A stretch of DNA of 64,000 nt from Tepidibacter aestuarii (GTDB lineage Bacteria; Bacillota; Clostridia; Peptostreptococcales; Peptostreptococcaceae), in assembly GCF_934924865.1 (NCBI RefSeq), contig NZ_OW235315.1, positions 248,001 to 312,000 on the forward strand, written 5' to 3'. The position numbers and the translations under genes are program-made. The notes below the pieces were generated by a model. That model did no database searches. It saw only the letters and a list, made by a program, of their open reading frames with translations, and had not been told where the DNA came from. How positions within the stretch are numbered: the first letter of the stretch is position 1; every line of letters begins with the position of its first letter. Below, one piece after another: positions 7,861 to 16,094 of this stretch.

Positions 7861-8856
7861 TCACTCCTTATTTCTCAGATTTAAAAGATCTTTAGGATTA
7901 GCTGATACTAAAAGAGTACCTAGTGTAATAACTAAACATCCTATTATTAGATTTAAAGTGATTTGAAGGTCTGTAAACAACCAACCAAATAAAACAGACC
8001 ATAAGGCGTAAGTTATATTAAAAGCCATGGCACGGCTTACACCAGTTGTATTAAGAGCTCTATACCAGCCGATATAAGATAATCCTCCAGCTAAACCAGC
8101 TAGTGCTACAAAATATAAGCTATGCTGCTTAAAAGCGTTAAAGAATACAGGGAATCCTGCTACAAGTGGAAGTATAGCAACTAAATATACAATAAAAGAT
8201 GTAGCCTCCCTAATACCAATAGATATATCAGGGTCAACCATATCCATACCATAGGTTGATAGAACGCCTTCAGTAGCCCAACCAAAAGCTGCAAGTAATG
8301 ATAGACCAAGTCCTAGATAAAAATGAGGGTAGTTTCCTCCTTCAGGAGGAACATATCCTACTATTATTGCGCCAACTATACAACAGAAAATTCCAAACCA
8401 AACTCTAGGCGATATCTTTTCTTTTAAAATAATGACTCCGAGTATAGCTCCAAGAGCAGGATAGGTAGCAGTTATTGAAAGAGCATAGGATGTTCCAGCT
8501 AAATTTATACCAAGCAAGTAACCAGACATACCTATAGGACCTCCGAATAAAGCTGCTAAACATACAATTTTACCAGGTTTTGTACTAAGAGTTCTTCCAT
8601 ATTCCTTCCACTTGCCATTGAATAAATTAACTAAAAATACCCAAAATGCTGCAAAACCATCATGAAGAGCAGCCCCAGCTAGTGGAGCTGCGTATAAGCT
8701 AATACCATTTGTAAAAGGCGCCATTCCGAGTGCAATACCCAAAAGAACACCACTAAGTCCCCATGAAGCACCAGAGAATATACCAAAACCAATTCCTTTT
8801 TTAGCGTGGGAAAGTTCAAGTTCCATTTGAGATTGCTTAGCGGATTTTAAATCCAT
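7861..8856 (-). CDS. EamA/DMT-superfamily transporter
   Basis: A 331-residue membrane protein with about ten hydrophobic helices in two homologous halves. The first half starts near residue 21 (GIGFGIFSGASWGLSGVLLG) and the second near residue 180 (LGLGLSLLAAFGWATEGVL). Both have the EamA pattern of a helix with FW/GWA followed by a small-residue helix. Such carriers move amino acids, purines, nucleotide sugars or quaternary compounds, usually outward, but some import. Its place between the kinase and the methyltransferase genes suggests it moves the methylated substrate or its demethylated product. RBS AAGGAGGAAT precedes the ATG. Confidence 0.82.
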   Translation of the reverse strand: MDLKSAKQSQMELELSHAKKGIGFGIFSGASWGLSGVLLGIALGMAPFTNGISLYAAPLAGAALHDGFAAFWVFLVNLFNGKWKEYGRTLSTKPGKIVCLAALFGGPIGMSGYLLGINLAGTSYALSITATYPALGAILGVIILKEKISPRVWFGIFCCIVGAIIVGYVPPEGGNYPHFYLGLGLSLLAAFGWATEGVLSTYGMDMVDPDISIGIREATSFIVYLVAILPLVAGFPVFFNAFKQHSLYFVALAGLAGGLSYIGWYRALNTTGVSRAMAFNITYALWSVLFGWLFTDLQITLNLIIGCLVITLGTLLVSANPKDLLNLRNKE

Positions 8857-8872
8857 AGATATTCCTCCTTAA

Positions 8873-8887
8873 TTAAGTTTTACTTAA
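8873..8887. promoter_or_regulatory. Perfect palindrome upstream of the EamA gene (TTAAG-N5-CTTAA)
   Basis: ATTAAGT-TTT-ACTTAAT (8872-8888) is a 7-3-7 perfect inverted repeat 16 bases before the start codon, overlapping the leader next to the Shine-Dalgarno sequence. It is the most symmetrical of the four related sites (others at 5895, 10165 and 59403). Confidence 0.45.
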
Positions 8888-8937
8888 TCTAAAACAGAAA
8901 AGTTTTGATATAGAGAGAAATGCTATAGATAACTAAG

Positions 8938-10134
8938 CTATAGTGATTTTGTCATATTTGCTATATCGTCTTTATGATTCTCTATCCACTTCATAAGTCT
9001 TACATTGTGTTGAAGATAAGCTGTGTATTCATACTCATTAAGATCAACGCCATCATAATAAGCACAAACATCCCAATTTATAAGATACATATTAGCGGCT
9101 GCCATCATTGTAGGAAGATAATTTATCTCTAAATCAGTAAGCGGAGACAATTCATCTATTTCTTTTAATGTATCCTGGTATGACTTTAAGAAAATTTGAC
9201 ATTTATCAAGTCTTAAAACACCATCTTGGTCGTCGTCCCATGAACTACAGCAATAAGCCATAGCAAGACATACATCGAATAGTCTAAGGTCTATTTTTGA
9301 CCAGTCAAAGTCAAATATACCCACAACCTTATTGTTTAAATATTTTAAATTTCCGGGATGATAGTCGTTATGACAAGGATTTTTAGGCATTTTATCTACA
9401 TCTTCTGAAGGAATCTGAGAAGTTTCAATAACATCTAATATATAATCTATATTTTTAATGTAATATTTATGGAACTTTGTATTCAAATCTTTCTTAGTGA
9501 AATCTTTATATTTTGATGGTAAAGTAGGCAATAAATCCATTATTTTAGGTTCAGCTCTTTCAAGATCTTCAGGATTAAACTTATGAGAAGCGTTATGAAA
9601 ACGACCTAAAATCGATGCTAAAGATTTATATTCTTCATCATTGCAGTTAGGATTATCCCATGAATATTTATCTTCACCAGCTAAATAATTGTATACAGCA
9701 AAGTATTGAATAACTCCCGAGTTTCTTTCTTTTCTCACAAAAGTAGAGTTATCAATAGCTGGTATTAGATTAGCTGCAATATCGAGTCCATTATCAATTG
9801 AGAATTTTATAAGAGAATGTTCAAACTTTATTTCGTTTTCAGTTATACCATTCTTATATCTTCTAACAAAGTATTCATATTTTTGACCATCTTTTTCAGC
9901 ATAAATTGCAAAGCTTCTGTTTATGTATCCGCCAAATACTTCATAAACATCTAAAACCTTACCTATGTCGTAATGATTTTCAACAAGTTCTATAATTTGA
10001 CTTCTAACCAAAGCTTTATCCATAGCATCATGAAAATTATCTGCTATATTTTTTAACTCTGAAGAACAATTGAAAAGCTCAGCTTTTTTGTCTATTCCAA
10101 TATCACCAAAGTACAACATTTTACTAGTATCCAT
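8938..10134 (-). CDS. APH/choline-kinase-like phosphotransferase
   Basis: A 398-residue protein of the aminoglycoside phosphotransferase/choline kinase fold. The nucleotide-binding N-lobe contains VFGGYINRSFAIYAE. The catalytic loop near residue 255 is HNDYHPGN (catalytic Asp, Mg-binding Asn), followed by IFDFDW, the metal-binding DxD/DFD position. Members phosphorylate small hydroxyl compounds such as choline, homoserine, hydroxylysine or methylthioribose; antibiotic resistance is unlikely given the context. As first gene of the methyltransferase operon it may phosphorylate a hydroxylated quaternary amine or handle the demethylated product, which is inference. RBS AAGGGGGAAG precedes the ATG. 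Confidence 0.8.
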   Translation of the reverse strand: MDTSKMLYFGDIGIDKKAELFNCSSELKNIADNFHDAMDKALVRSQIIELVENHYDIGKVLDVYEVFGGYINRSFAIYAEKDGQKYEYFVRRYKNGITENEIKFEHSLIKFSIDNGLDIAANLIPAIDNSTFVRKERNSGVIQYFAVYNYLAGEDKYSWDNPNCNDEEYKSLASILGRFHNASHKFNPEDLERAEPKIMDLLPTLPSKYKDFTKKDLNTKFHKYYIKNIDYILDVIETSQIPSEDVDKMPKNPCHNDYHPGNLKYLNNKVVGIFDFDWSKIDLRLFDVCLAMAYCCSSWDDDQDGVLRLDKCQIFLKSYQDTLKEIDELSPLTDLEINYLPTMMAAANMYLINWDVCAYYDGVDLNEYEYTAYLQHNVRLMKWIENHKDDIANMTKSL

Positions 10135-10164
10135 ATAATTCTTCCCCCTTAAAGTATTTAATTG

Positions 10165-10179
10165 TAAAGCGAAACTTAA
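10165..10179. promoter_or_regulatory. Palindromic element TTAAG-N5-CTTWA upstream of the kinase gene
   Basis: The minus strand reads TTAAG TTTCG CTTTA and is followed by CAATTAAA; the similarity to the copy at 59403 extends over GAATTAAGTTTYGCTTTAYA. It lies 30 bases before the kinase start codon. TACAAT within the right side could serve as a -10 box. Confidence 0.45.
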
Positions 10180-10291
10180 TTCAGATGGAGTTTTTAATCT
10201 GGCTTAATTTTTATAATTTTTAGCTTTCGGATAGGTTGAAGCTTGATATTTGAGAAAATAATAAGAATTTAATGTAAGAGAAACAAGAGAA

Positions 10292-10307
10292 AAGTCCTAT
10301 AGGACTT
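10292..10307. repeat. 16-bp perfect palindrome
   Basis: AAGTCCTATAGGACTT equals its own reverse complement. It lies mid-way in the divergent control region; a dimeric regulator site is possible. Confidence 0.5.
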
Positions 10308-10349
10308 ATTAGGTTTTATATATTTATTTAATATATTCTCTATGTATAT

Positions 10350-10378
10350 AAAATAGTACATTCAGCCTGTACTATTTT
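10350..10378. repeat. 11-bp inverted repeat with 7-base loop
   Basis: AAAATAGTACA, loop TTCAGCC, TGTACTATTTT. It lies 79 bases upstream of the corrinoid-activator start, either as an operator or as a leader hairpin. Confidence 0.5.
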
Positions 10379-10456
10379 CTGAATTTTGGCAAAATGTAAT
10401 ATATATTAAAATCTATTAATATACATATTGCAAAGTAAAGTTAGGGGCGATGTGGT

Positions 10457-12193
10457 TTGAAAAAAAACGTATATATAAAAAAAGGACAAAATATACTACA
10501 GGGAGTAAAAGAAAATAATATATCATTTTATGCACCATGTTCGGGCAAAGGTATTTGTGGTAAATGTAAGGTTAAAATCAAAAATAGTACAAGTAATATA
10601 ACTGAAGAAGAAATCAAACATTTGAGCAAAAAAGAGATAAAAGAGGGAATAAGACTTGCATGTAAGACTTACATGACTGAAGATGGAGAAGTTGAAATAG
10701 AATACGACATAAATGAATGTAAGAGTGATTCAAAAAAAATAAAATACGGTATTGAAAGCTTGCTAAAGCACAAAAATATAAAAATAGATTTTGAAAATGG
10801 AATAAGCATAATAGATTTAATAAAAAAACAATTAGGAAATGTATATATTGATAATGAAATAATGAAAAATATATCTAATATGAACTACAATGAACCTATA
10901 AATATAATCTTATATAAAGATAAGATTATAGATGTTAAAGAAGATAATTGTTCCAATGAAAAATACGGTATTGCAATAGATATAGGGACCACAACTGTTG
11001 CAATATACTTATTGAATTTAAATACAGGGGAACAAATGAGTGTCAAATCGTTTCAAAATCCTCAGTCATTATATGGTGCCGATGTTATATCTAGAATTAA
11101 CTATACAATAGAAAATAGAAATGGGATTGATATATTAAAACAAAAAATTATAGAAGAGATAGATTATAATATAGGACTTATTTTAAATAAGTTTAACATA
11201 GTTAAAGAGGATGTGTATAAATGTGTAATAGTAGGAAACACTGCTATGTCACACATATTCTGGGGACTTAATCTATATACTTTATCAAAGCTTCCTTTTA
11301 TACCTGTTAATAGAGATATGTTATACGATAGGGGATCTAATATATTATTTGATAACATGAATAAAAATGCTGTTGTGATGTTTTTACCTAATATAGCAGG
11401 TTTTTTAGGATCAGATACGGTAGCTGCTATGATAGAAGCTGATTTGATTGATAATGATAAAAACATATTACTGATAGATCTTGGAACGAATGGAGAGATA
11501 GTTTTATCGACTAAAGAATCTCTTTTAGCATGTTCAACAGCAGCTGGTCCAGCCTTTGAAGGCGCCAATATAAAATTTGGGATGCAGGCATTTGATGGAG
11601 CTATAAATAAGTTTAAGATAAAAGAAGATATAGAATACGAAACTATAAATAATAAAAAGGCGAGAGGAATATGTGGTTCAGCATTAGTAGATATAGTAAG
11701 CGAAATGCTAAAAGCAGGAATAATAAATAAAACAGGAAAAATAACCAATCCACAAAAAATAAAAAATATAAAATTGAGTAATAGAGTAGTAAAAAAAGAT
11801 AAAAAATATGAATTTAAAATAACTGAGGATATATCCATAACTCAAGATGATATAAGACAATTACAACTAGCAAAATCAGCTATAAGAAGTGGAATAAATA
11901 TACTGATGCAAGAAGAAAAAATAACTGTACAAGATTTAGATTATATATGTTTAGCGGGAGCGTTTGGTAATTTTATAAATAAGGAAAGTGCAAAAGTAAT
12001 TGGACTTATTCCAAATATAGATTCTGAAAATATAATATCTCTTGGAAATGCAGCAGGAGAAGGAGCTAAGAAATTTCTTTGCAATGATAAGTTAGAAGAA
12101 GATATAAATTACTATATGGATAATACAGAACATATAGATATAGCTAAATATGAAAATTTTCAAGAAGAGTTTTTGAAAAATATATACTTATAA
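10457..12193 (+). CDS. Reductive activator of corrinoid proteins (RamA/RACE type)
   Basis: A 578-residue ATP-dependent protein that re-reduces inactive Co(II) corrinoid to Co(I). The N-terminus is a [2Fe-2S] ferredoxin domain with Cys28, Cys34 and Cys37 (APCSGKGICGKCKV) and a fourth Cys at 69 (RLACKT). From about residue 175 there is an actin/Hsp70-like (ASKHA, DUF4445) region with IDIGTTTVAIYLL and LIDLGTNGEI phosphate loops and a C-terminal CLAGAFGNFI segment. This is the bacterial RACE layout, not the archaeal RamA one with C-terminal [4Fe-4S] clusters. TTG is the likely start, with AGGGGCGATG upstream. It is divergent from the methyltransferase operon, whose corrinoid protein should be its substrate. 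Confidence 0.9.
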   Translation: MKKNVYIKKGQNILQGVKENNISFYAPCSGKGICGKCKVKIKNSTSNITEEEIKHLSKKEIKEGIRLACKTYMTEDGEVEIEYDINECKSDSKKIKYGIESLLKHKNIKIDFENGISIIDLIKKQLGNVYIDNEIMKNISNMNYNEPINIILYKDKIIDVKEDNCSNEKYGIAIDIGTTTVAIYLLNLNTGEQMSVKSFQNPQSLYGADVISRINYTIENRNGIDILKQKIIEEIDYNIGLILNKFNIVKEDVYKCVIVGNTAMSHIFWGLNLYTLSKLPFIPVNRDMLYDRGSNILFDNMNKNAVVMFLPNIAGFLGSDTVAAMIEADLIDNDKNILLIDLGTNGEIVLSTKESLLACSTAAGPAFEGANIKFGMQAFDGAINKFKIKEDIEYETINNKKARGICGSALVDIVSEMLKAGIINKTGKITNPQKIKNIKLSNRVVKKDKKYEFKITEDISITQDDIRQLQLAKSAIRSGINILMQEEKITVQDLDYICLAGAFGNFINKESAKVIGLIPNIDSENIISLGNAAGEGAKKFLCNDKLEEDINYYMDNTEHIDIAKYENFQEEFLKNIYL

Positions 12194-12209
12194 TTAGGGG
12201 GGAAACGAT

Positions 12210-12938
12210 ATGAGATGTAAAGCACTTATATGCGATGTTTTATCTAGGGATTTTTATTATTACAGTTCACTTAGCGATAATATAGTGGATATAGAACTTA
12301 TGGATTCGTACAACCATTTGTATCCTCAAAAGATGAAGGAGAGTATACAAAAAAAGATTGATAACGTAGATTCATCTAAATACGATTATATATTAATGGG
12401 GTTTGGACTTTGTGGAAATGCACTTAATGGAATACAAACTAGAGATATAAAAATAGTTGTACCTAAGGTACATGATTGTATAACACTTTTTATAGGCTCT
12501 AAGAGAAAATACAAAGAGTATTTTGAAGAAAGTCCAAATTCTATGTACTATATGTCATCTTGGATAGAAAAAAACGGTATAAATCAAGATATGCAGGATT
12601 TAAAAAGCATAGGACTTGGAGAAAGTTATGAGTATTATGAGCAGAAATACGGAAAAAAAGGAGCAAAATATCTGTCACAAATATCTAAGGAATGGATAAA
12701 AAGATATAATAAAGCTGTATATGTGACAAATAAATTAGTAAAAGAAAATTATTCTCATGATGTTATAAATATATCTAAAAAAAGACAATGGAATTTTGAA
12801 GAAATAAAGGGGAATAGTGATATGATAGAGAATTTAATAAATGGGTATTGGAATGAAGATGACTTCTTGGTGGTTGAAAAAAATAGCAGAATATATTCAA
12901 CTGGAGACGACAATATCGTAGGTTATGAATACGTATAA
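12210..12938 (+). CDS. DUF1638 family protein
   Basis: A 242-residue soluble protein recognised by its N-terminus (RCKALICDVLSRDFYYY), the GFGLCGNALNGI stretch and the VPKVHDCITLFIGSK block, which are typical of DUF1638. Members occur beside methylamine or betaine corrinoid methyltransferases and corrinoid activators, as here, but their biochemical role is not established. The conserved Cys and His could bind metal or corrinoid; that is speculation. It begins 17 bases after the activator gene with a strong TAGGGGGGAAA ribosome site, so the two are co-transcribed. Confidence 0.82.
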   Translation: MRCKALICDVLSRDFYYYSSLSDNIVDIELMDSYNHLYPQKMKESIQKKIDNVDSSKYDYILMGFGLCGNALNGIQTRDIKIVVPKVHDCITLFIGSKRKYKEYFEESPNSMYYMSSWIEKNGINQDMQDLKSIGLGESYEYYEQKYGKKGAKYLSQISKEWIKRYNKAVYVTNKLVKENYSHDVINISKKRQWNFEEIKGNSDMIENLINGYWNEDDFLVVEKNSRIYSTGDDNIVGYEYV

Positions 12939-13009
12939 AACCAAGGGCGAAGGTTTGAAATATTGAATAATAATATCCTATATGATATTATAAAAAAGTC
13001 TTTATTTAA

Positions 13010-13044
13010 CCTTTTATGAAAGTTGCTTTTGAATTCATAAAAGG
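13010..13044. repeat. 11-bp inverted repeat overlapping the cbi promoter
   Basis: CCTTTTATGAA and TTCATAAAAGG are exact complements separated by 13 bases. The -35 box (13023-13028) lies in the loop and the right arm ends one base before the -10 box. This may be a repressor operator or a weak terminator of the upstream operon; no T-run follows. Confidence 0.55.
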
Positions 13045-13051
13045 ATATTAT
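13023..13051 (+). promoter_or_regulatory. Sigma-A promoter of the cbi/hem operon
   Basis: TTGCTT (13023-13028), a 17-base spacer and TATTAT (13046-13051) predict transcription start near 13058, just before the riboswitch aptamer. Confidence 0.6.
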
Positions 13052-13071
13052 ACAAAATTAGAATATAAAAA

Positions 13072-13243
13072 TTAATTGGTAAAAGGGAAAGAGGTTAAAA
13101 TCCTCTACAGCCCCCGCTACTGTAATGAAAGACGAAACCTAAAATATACCACTTCAATTATTTGTAGGAAGGTAAGGGAGTAGGATGAATCTAAGTCAGG
13201 ATACCTTTTCAATTAATTAAATGGGAAGCCTTCGGAGGGAAGG
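13072..13243 (+). promoter_or_regulatory. Cobalamin riboswitch 1
   Basis: The B12-box core AGCCCCCGCTACTGTA is at about 13108-13123, and GTCAGGATACC near 13195 closes the core. P1 is formed by TTAATTG (13072-13078) and CAATTAA (13210-13216). After the aptamer, CCTTC-GGAGG-GAAGG (13229-13243) forms the P13 hairpin with a G-rich loop, which in adenosylcobalamin riboswitches kisses L5 (here GAAACCTA). A terminator follows at 13275. When cobalamin binds, the cbi operon should be terminated early. Confidence 0.92.
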
Positions 13244-13274
13244 GTGATAATATATTTTAAATTGTGAATATAAA

Positions 13275-13304
13275 AACCTAGCCTTAAATGGTTAGGTTTT
13301 TTTT
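13275..13304 (+). terminator. Riboswitch-controlled intrinsic terminator of the cbi operon
   Basis: AACCTAGCC pairs with GGTTAGGTT (one G-U) around a 6-base loop and is followed by eight T. It ends only a few bases before the ribosome-binding site of the first gene, so it is the expression platform of riboswitch 1. Confidence 0.9.
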
Positions 13305-13321
13305 AAAAAGGGGTGAATCAA

Positions 13322-14680
13322 TTGAATAAGATATTGATTGCAGGAACTAGTAGTGGCGTTGGTAAAACTACTGTTTCAATGGGGATAATGTCAGCTTTGA
13401 AAAATAGAAATCTAAAAGTGCAGCCTTATAAGGTAGGTCCCGATTATATAGATACTTCGTATCATACTTATATAACTAAGCGAAACTCTAGAAATTTAGA
13501 TTCTTTTATGCTAGGTGATGAGAAAATAAAGCATTTATATCTAAAAAATTCTAAGGATGCAGATATTTCTGTAATAGAAGGAGTTATGGGACTTTATGAT
13601 GGATTTGGAATAGACATAAATTCTTGTACAAGCTCATACACTTCGAAAATACTTAAAGCTCCTGTTATATTAGTTATAGACGGTAAGAGTATGGCTACAT
13701 CTGCAGCAGCCATGGTTTTAGGATATAAAAGTTTAGATAAAGACATTAATTTAAGAGGAGTTATAATAAATAATATAGCATCTAAAAGTCACTTTGAGAT
13801 AGTTAAACGAGCTATCGAAAAGTATACAGACGTTGAAGTTCTTGGATATATTCCAAGAAATATAGAATTTTCCCTTCCCTCCCGACATCTAGGACTAATA
13901 CCCACAATTGAAATGAAAGAATTAGAACAAAAATTTAGCGATTTAGCACAAATAATAGAAGAACATATAGATCTGGATAGATTAATAGAAATATCAAAAT
14001 CAGAAGATGTAGTATCAAGCTTTAAGTATGATTTACCTAGGTTTGAAAATATAACAATAGCTATACCGTATGATAAGGCATTTAATTTTTATTACTGGGA
14101 TAATATAGATATGCTAAAGGATATGGGGGTTACTATAAAGACATTTAGTCCTTTAAATGACAAATATTTACCTGAGTGCGATGGAATATACATAGGTGGT
14201 GGATTTCCAGAAATATTTGCAAAAGAACTAGAGGAAAATAAGTCTATAAGAGAAGATATAAAAAGGTATCATGATAATAATAAGCCTATATATGCTGAAT
14301 GCGGAGGGCTTATGTATTTAGGTGAGAGCATAGTAGATAAAGATAATGAAGAATACAAAATGGTTGGAATATTAAAAGGTAAAAGTGAGATGACAAAATC
14401 GCTTAGAAGATTTGGTTATGCAAAAGGATGTGCGTTAATAGATACTACTATATCTAAAAAGGAAGATATGGTTTTTGGACATGAATTTCATCATTCTGAG
14501 TTTATAACTAATGAAAAATGTGCTTATAAGGTAACAAAGGAGAGAGACTCTAAAATAATAAAAGAGTGGATGGGTGGATATCAAAAGAAGAATACATTAG
14601 CAACTTATTTACATACTCATTTTTACAGTAATTTAAATATTCCTATAAACTTCTTAAATAAGGTGGTAGAAAACAAATGA
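13322..14680 (+). CDS. cbiA: Cobyrinate a,c-diamide synthase
   Basis: This enzyme amidates the a and c side chains of (cobalt) cobyrinate using glutamine and ATP. It is 452 residues: an N-terminal P-loop domain (ILIAGTSSGVGKTT) with KVGPDYIDTSYH and VIEGVMGLYDG, and a C-terminal class I glutaminase-like domain with YIGGGFPE and the catalytic Cys in AECGGLMYL, then HxH near the end (YLHTHFYS). I take TTG 13322 as start because AAGGGGTG is spaced seven bases before it and the family begins at MNKILIAG; GTG 13313 overlaps that site. First gene of the operon; it ends with an ATGA overlap with cbiB. Confidence 0.93.
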   Translation: MNKILIAGTSSGVGKTTVSMGIMSALKNRNLKVQPYKVGPDYIDTSYHTYITKRNSRNLDSFMLGDEKIKHLYLKNSKDADISVIEGVMGLYDGFGIDINSCTSSYTSKILKAPVILVIDGKSMATSAAAMVLGYKSLDKDINLRGVIINNIASKSHFEIVKRAIEKYTDVEVLGYIPRNIEFSLPSRHLGLIPTIEMKELEQKFSDLAQIIEEHIDLDRLIEISKSEDVVSSFKYDLPRFENITIAIPYDKAFNFYYWDNIDMLKDMGVTIKTFSPLNDKYLPECDGIYIGGGFPEIFAKELEENKSIREDIKRYHDNNKPIYAECGGLMYLGESIVDKDNEEYKMVGILKGKSEMTKSLRRFGYAKGCALIDTTISKKEDMVFGHEFHHSEFITNEKCAYKVTKERDSKIIKEWMGGYQKKNTLATYLHTHFYSNLNIPINFLNKVVENK

Positions 14681-15624
14681 ATATAGTATCAATTTATACT
14701 GGATATGTACTAGATATCATATTTGGAGATCCTTATAGTCTACCACACCCTGTTATATACATAGGAAAATTCATAAATTATATAGAAAAAGTTATAAGAA
14801 GGATATTTAAAACTGAAAAAAGCCTTAAAATAGGAGGATTCTTTTTAAACTTTATAGTAGTAATTACAACTTATTTTGTAACAGACTTAATTATAAAAGC
14901 ATCTTTTAATATAAACTATTACTTATACTTAGTTGTAAATTCATTTATTATATACACTATATTTGCTACAAAATGTTTAAAAGATGAAGCTGTTAAAATT
15001 TATAAGGTATTAAAGGAAGATGATATAGTAAAGGCTAGAAAACAGTTGTCATTTATAGTTGGAAGAGATACTCAAAACTTATCTAAAGAGGAAATTATAA
15101 GAGCCACTGTTGAAACTGTCGCAGAAAATACAGTAGATGGAATAATAGCACCTATGATGTATATATTCATAGGTGGTGCACCTCTTGGGATGATGTATAA
15201 GGCTGTTAACACTTTAGACTCTATGGTGGGTTACAAAAATGATAAGTATATGAATTTAGGCTTTGCATCTGCTAAGATTGATGATCTATTTAATTTTATA
15301 CCAGCTAGAATTACAGCTTGTATAATGGCTATTGCTTCTTTATTTTTAGGATTTGACTTTAAAAGAAGCATCAAAGTATTTATAAGAGATAGAAAGAATC
15401 ATAAGAGCCCAAATTGTGCATATCCAGAAGGGGCTGTAGCTGGAGCACTTAATATACAGCTTGGTGGGACTAATATATACTTTGGTAAAGAAGTGTACAA
15501 GCCTACTATAGGAGACAAGTTGAGAAATATAGAACCAGAAGATATATTAAAAACCAATAGAATAATGTACTTAACTTCAATTTTAACCTTAATAATTTTT
15601 ACTTTTATACAGGAGGTTATATGA
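14677..15624 (+). CDS. cbiB: Adenosylcobinamide-phosphate synthase
   Basis: A 315-residue membrane protein of the CbiB/CobD family that joins adenosylcobyric acid to aminopropanol or its phosphate. Family marks are YVLDIIFGDPYSLPHPV at the N-terminus, the RDTQNLSKEEIIRATVETVAENTVDG block, MYKAVNTLDSMVGYKN and APEGAVAGAL-like CAYPEGAVAGALN. There are about four or five hydrophobic segments. It overlaps cbiA and the following transporter gene by four bases each. Together with CobD and PduX, encoded nearby, it assembles the nucleotide-loop linker. Confidence 0.93.
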   Translation: MNIVSIYTGYVLDIIFGDPYSLPHPVIYIGKFINYIEKVIRRIFKTEKSLKIGGFFLNFIVVITTYFVTDLIIKASFNINYYLYLVVNSFIIYTIFATKCLKDEAVKIYKVLKEDDIVKARKQLSFIVGRDTQNLSKEEIIRATVETVAENTVDGIIAPMMYIFIGGAPLGMMYKAVNTLDSMVGYKNDKYMNLGFASAKIDDLFNFIPARITACIMAIASLFLGFDFKRSIKVFIRDRKNHKSPNCAYPEGAVAGALNIQLGGTNIYFGKEVYKPTIGDKLRNIEPEDILKTNRIMYLTSILTLIIFTFIQEVI

Positions 15625-16094
15625 AAAAATTGGTCAAGATTTCAATGCTAATAGCTTTAAGTTTTATAGGGTCATTAATTAAAATACCAGGAACATCTAT
15701 AGCGTTTGATTCTATGCCAGCTTATTTTGCAGCTTTATCTATATCTCCTTTAGCTGGAGGAATAGTGGGTGTTTTAGGACATGCGATTACAGCATATTTG
15801 AGTGGGTTTCCGCTTACAATTGTTATACATAGTATAATCGGAGTTCAAATGTTTTTATTTGTATTTATATTTGGATATGTATATAAGTTTACGCAAATTA
15901 TTGTGCCTATAATTTTTGGAGTTCTTTTAAACGGAGTTGTAGCACCTCTTATATTAATTCCAGTAATAGGATTTAAGATGAGTGTAGGATTTATAATTCC
16001 TTTATCTATAGTTTCGTTCGCCAATATATATTTAGCATATATTTTATATAAGTCATTAAATAAAAGATATAGAAAAGGGGTATTTACTAGATGA
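15621..16094 (+). CDS. ECF transporter substrate-binding (S) component, probably for a corrinoid precursor
   Basis: A 157-residue integral membrane protein with about five or six helices and the ECF S-component look (KISMLIALSFIGSLIKIPG, FFAALSISPLAGGIVGVLGH-like segment, YLSGFPL). S-components capture a vitamin and use a shared EcfA1A2T energising module, which is not in this window. Its place between cbiB and cobD, under a cobalamin riboswitch, suggests a substrate of the late pathway such as cobinamide, alpha-ribazole (as for CblT) or dimethylbenzimidazole. This is context-based; the sequence does not fix the ligand. It overlaps both neighbours by four bases. Confidence 0.75.
   Translation: MKKLVKISMLIALSFIGSLIKIPGTSIAFDSMPAYFAALSISPLAGGIVGVLGHAITAYLSGFPLTIVIHSIIGVQMFLFVFIFGYVYKFTQIIVPIIFGVLLNGVVAPLILIPVIGFKMSVGFIIPLSIVSFANIYLAYILYKSLNKRYRKGVFTR

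Larger units (their letters stand above)
10135..10456. other. Divergent regulatory region between the kinase and corrinoid-activator genes
   Basis: No gene is visible in these 322 bases. The region holds a TTAAG-N5-CTTWA palindrome near the kinase start, a 16-bp perfect palindrome at 10292-10307 and an 11-bp inverted repeat at 10350-10378. I find no convincing -35/-10 pair at proper spacing for either direction. Confidence 0.6.

Noticed and set aside
8938..10134. Aminoglycoside resistance gene
   Set aside because: Only the fold-level motifs match. The gene sits in a metabolic operon, so a small-molecule kinase is more likely.
11164..11838. A 224-codon minus-strand frame inside the corrinoid activator gene
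   Set aside because: It is a hydrophobic-looking shadow of a well-conserved gene and has no ribosome site.
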